The position numbers were made by a program, and so were the translations under genes. This document shows positions 63,512 to 64,000 of a DNA stretch of 64,000 nucleotides, piece after piece (the first letter of the stretch is position 1; every line of letters starts with the position of its first letter). This DNA is from Nostoc sp. FACHB-110 (GTDB taxonomy: Bacteria > Cyanobacteriota > Cyanobacteriia > Cyanobacteriales > Nostocaceae). The stretch lies in NCBI RefSeq assembly GCF_014697425.1, contig NZ_JACJRU010000021.1, forward strand, positions 53,498 through 117,497. Direction: 5' to 3'. The notes beneath the pieces are model-generated. The model did no database searches. It worked only from the letters and a program-made list of their open reading frames with translations, and was not told where the DNA came from.

Positions 63512-64000
63512 ATTAAGTTAGGTTAATTTTTCATCCTGGAAAAACAACAATGAACTTTGCTCATGCCAAAGTGTGACAGCAGAATTCAAGAGTCAGGAGC
63601 CAAAATTCAGGGGGATAATAGTATCTATACCCATCTTTGAGGATTAAATTGTGTACTTCACTTAGGTGAAATATGCTGCATTGAGTTAAATTAATTACCC
63701 ATAATAAAGCTAATGTTGGGTTTTCGTCCAACATATTCTGAACTATCAATCTGGCTTGATTTGGGAATTTATACCATTTCACCAAAATCCTGATACAAAT
63801 ACATTGGTTTTTAATTCTTTCTCCCTGCCCCCCTGCGACCCATTTGTATCAAACTTAAAGTAGTCAGGGAGTAGGACAGAAGCCTTTTGTGGGCAATACC
63901 GTTGCCAAAAAAAGAGTATGAAGAGGTAGGGCTGTCGTAGTAGAGTTATTGTCTTCCCAAACGACAACTCAAAAACTACGATTTAGCCCATGCCCGACAT
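63512..64000. other. Intergenic region at the right edge
   Basis: No supported gene. The two short minus-strand frames here are made of common intergenic repeat sequence. The promoter of the DUF928-cyclase operon should lie near 63520-63560. Confidence 0.45.

Noticed and set aside
63561..63967. Two short minus-strand frames at the right edge
   Set aside because: The translations (YYYPPEFWLLTLEF) come from a common intergenic repeat of Nostocales; no start signals.

Overview
The window comes from a filamentous, gas-vesicle-forming cyanobacterium, probably Nostocales (Nostoc/Calothrix/Tolypothrix-like). Pointers are frequent GCGATCGC (HIP1) octamers, a complete gvp cluster, a microviridin cluster, AAA-like/WD40 and many-PAS sensor proteins, PEP-CTERM and DUF928 proteins, and abundant small dispersed repeats. 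The genus is an inference.

Layout. 0-4.2 kb: the end of a LacI-type regulator, a TerB-like gene between two MITE-like repeats, and an IS1634-type element whose transposase is broken by a 55-bp palindromic repeat. 4.2-12.2 kb: ftsH, an aminotransferase IV enzyme that seems to lack a normal start codon, a prokaryotic glutamate-receptor-like channel, an MpaB-like protein, a group 2 sigma factor, and a ThiF (E1-like) enzyme paired with an unknown protein.

12.3-18.4 kb holds the most unusual locus. On the minus strand a TROVE/Ro60-like protein with a VWA domain, a paralogue of ribosomal protein L7/L12, a 239-aa unknown and a 66-aa small protein are separated by structured RNAs. These RNAs share a closing stem, a CCTAAC-type internal loop, an A-rich/GCTTT inner stem and the 5' element CTACATACTA. 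Three of them (16.5, 17.5 and 18.0 kb) carry tRNA-like modules: one circularly permuted, one nested in the anticodon arm of a second, split tRNA-Gly-like RNA. A fourth (13.24-13.45 kb) has the same frame but carries a copy of the 23S rRNA L11-binding GTPase-associated centre and the sarcin-ricin loop core. Together with L7/L12 this looks like a Ro/Y-RNA system that imitates the translation-factor-binding site of the ribosome. I know of no description of such a system. A VapBC-like toxin-antitoxin pair lies inside the locus.

19.4-29.7 kb: a microviridin (graspetide) cluster with precursor, a second precursor with an in-frame stop, one ATP-grasp ligase of MdnC type and no MdnB, a LamG-patatin protein, an ABC exporter, a GNAT acetyltransferase, a GUN4-domain protein and a phytochelatin-synthase-like cysteine protease that could be the missing leader peptidase. 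A 9-bp direct-repeat motif (CTTAACTGT) precedes the precursor, the protease, the TerB-like gene and an apparently orphan promoter at 34.4 kb.

29.8-49 kb: a PEP-CTERM protein and signalling genes (AAA-like/WD40 protein, two HTH/AAA-like paralogues, response regulators including a decayed one, a NACHT ATPase and a 1709-aa hybrid kinase). 49-59.4 kb: gas vesicle genes in order gvpA, gvpA, gvpC (three repeats only), gvpN, gvpJ, gvpK, gvpF, gvpG, an inverted gvpV, a second GvpF/L protein, then a double ArsA ATPase and a Cdc48-like AAA ATPase. 60-64 kb: a CHASE2-adenylate cyclase and its usual DUF928 partner.
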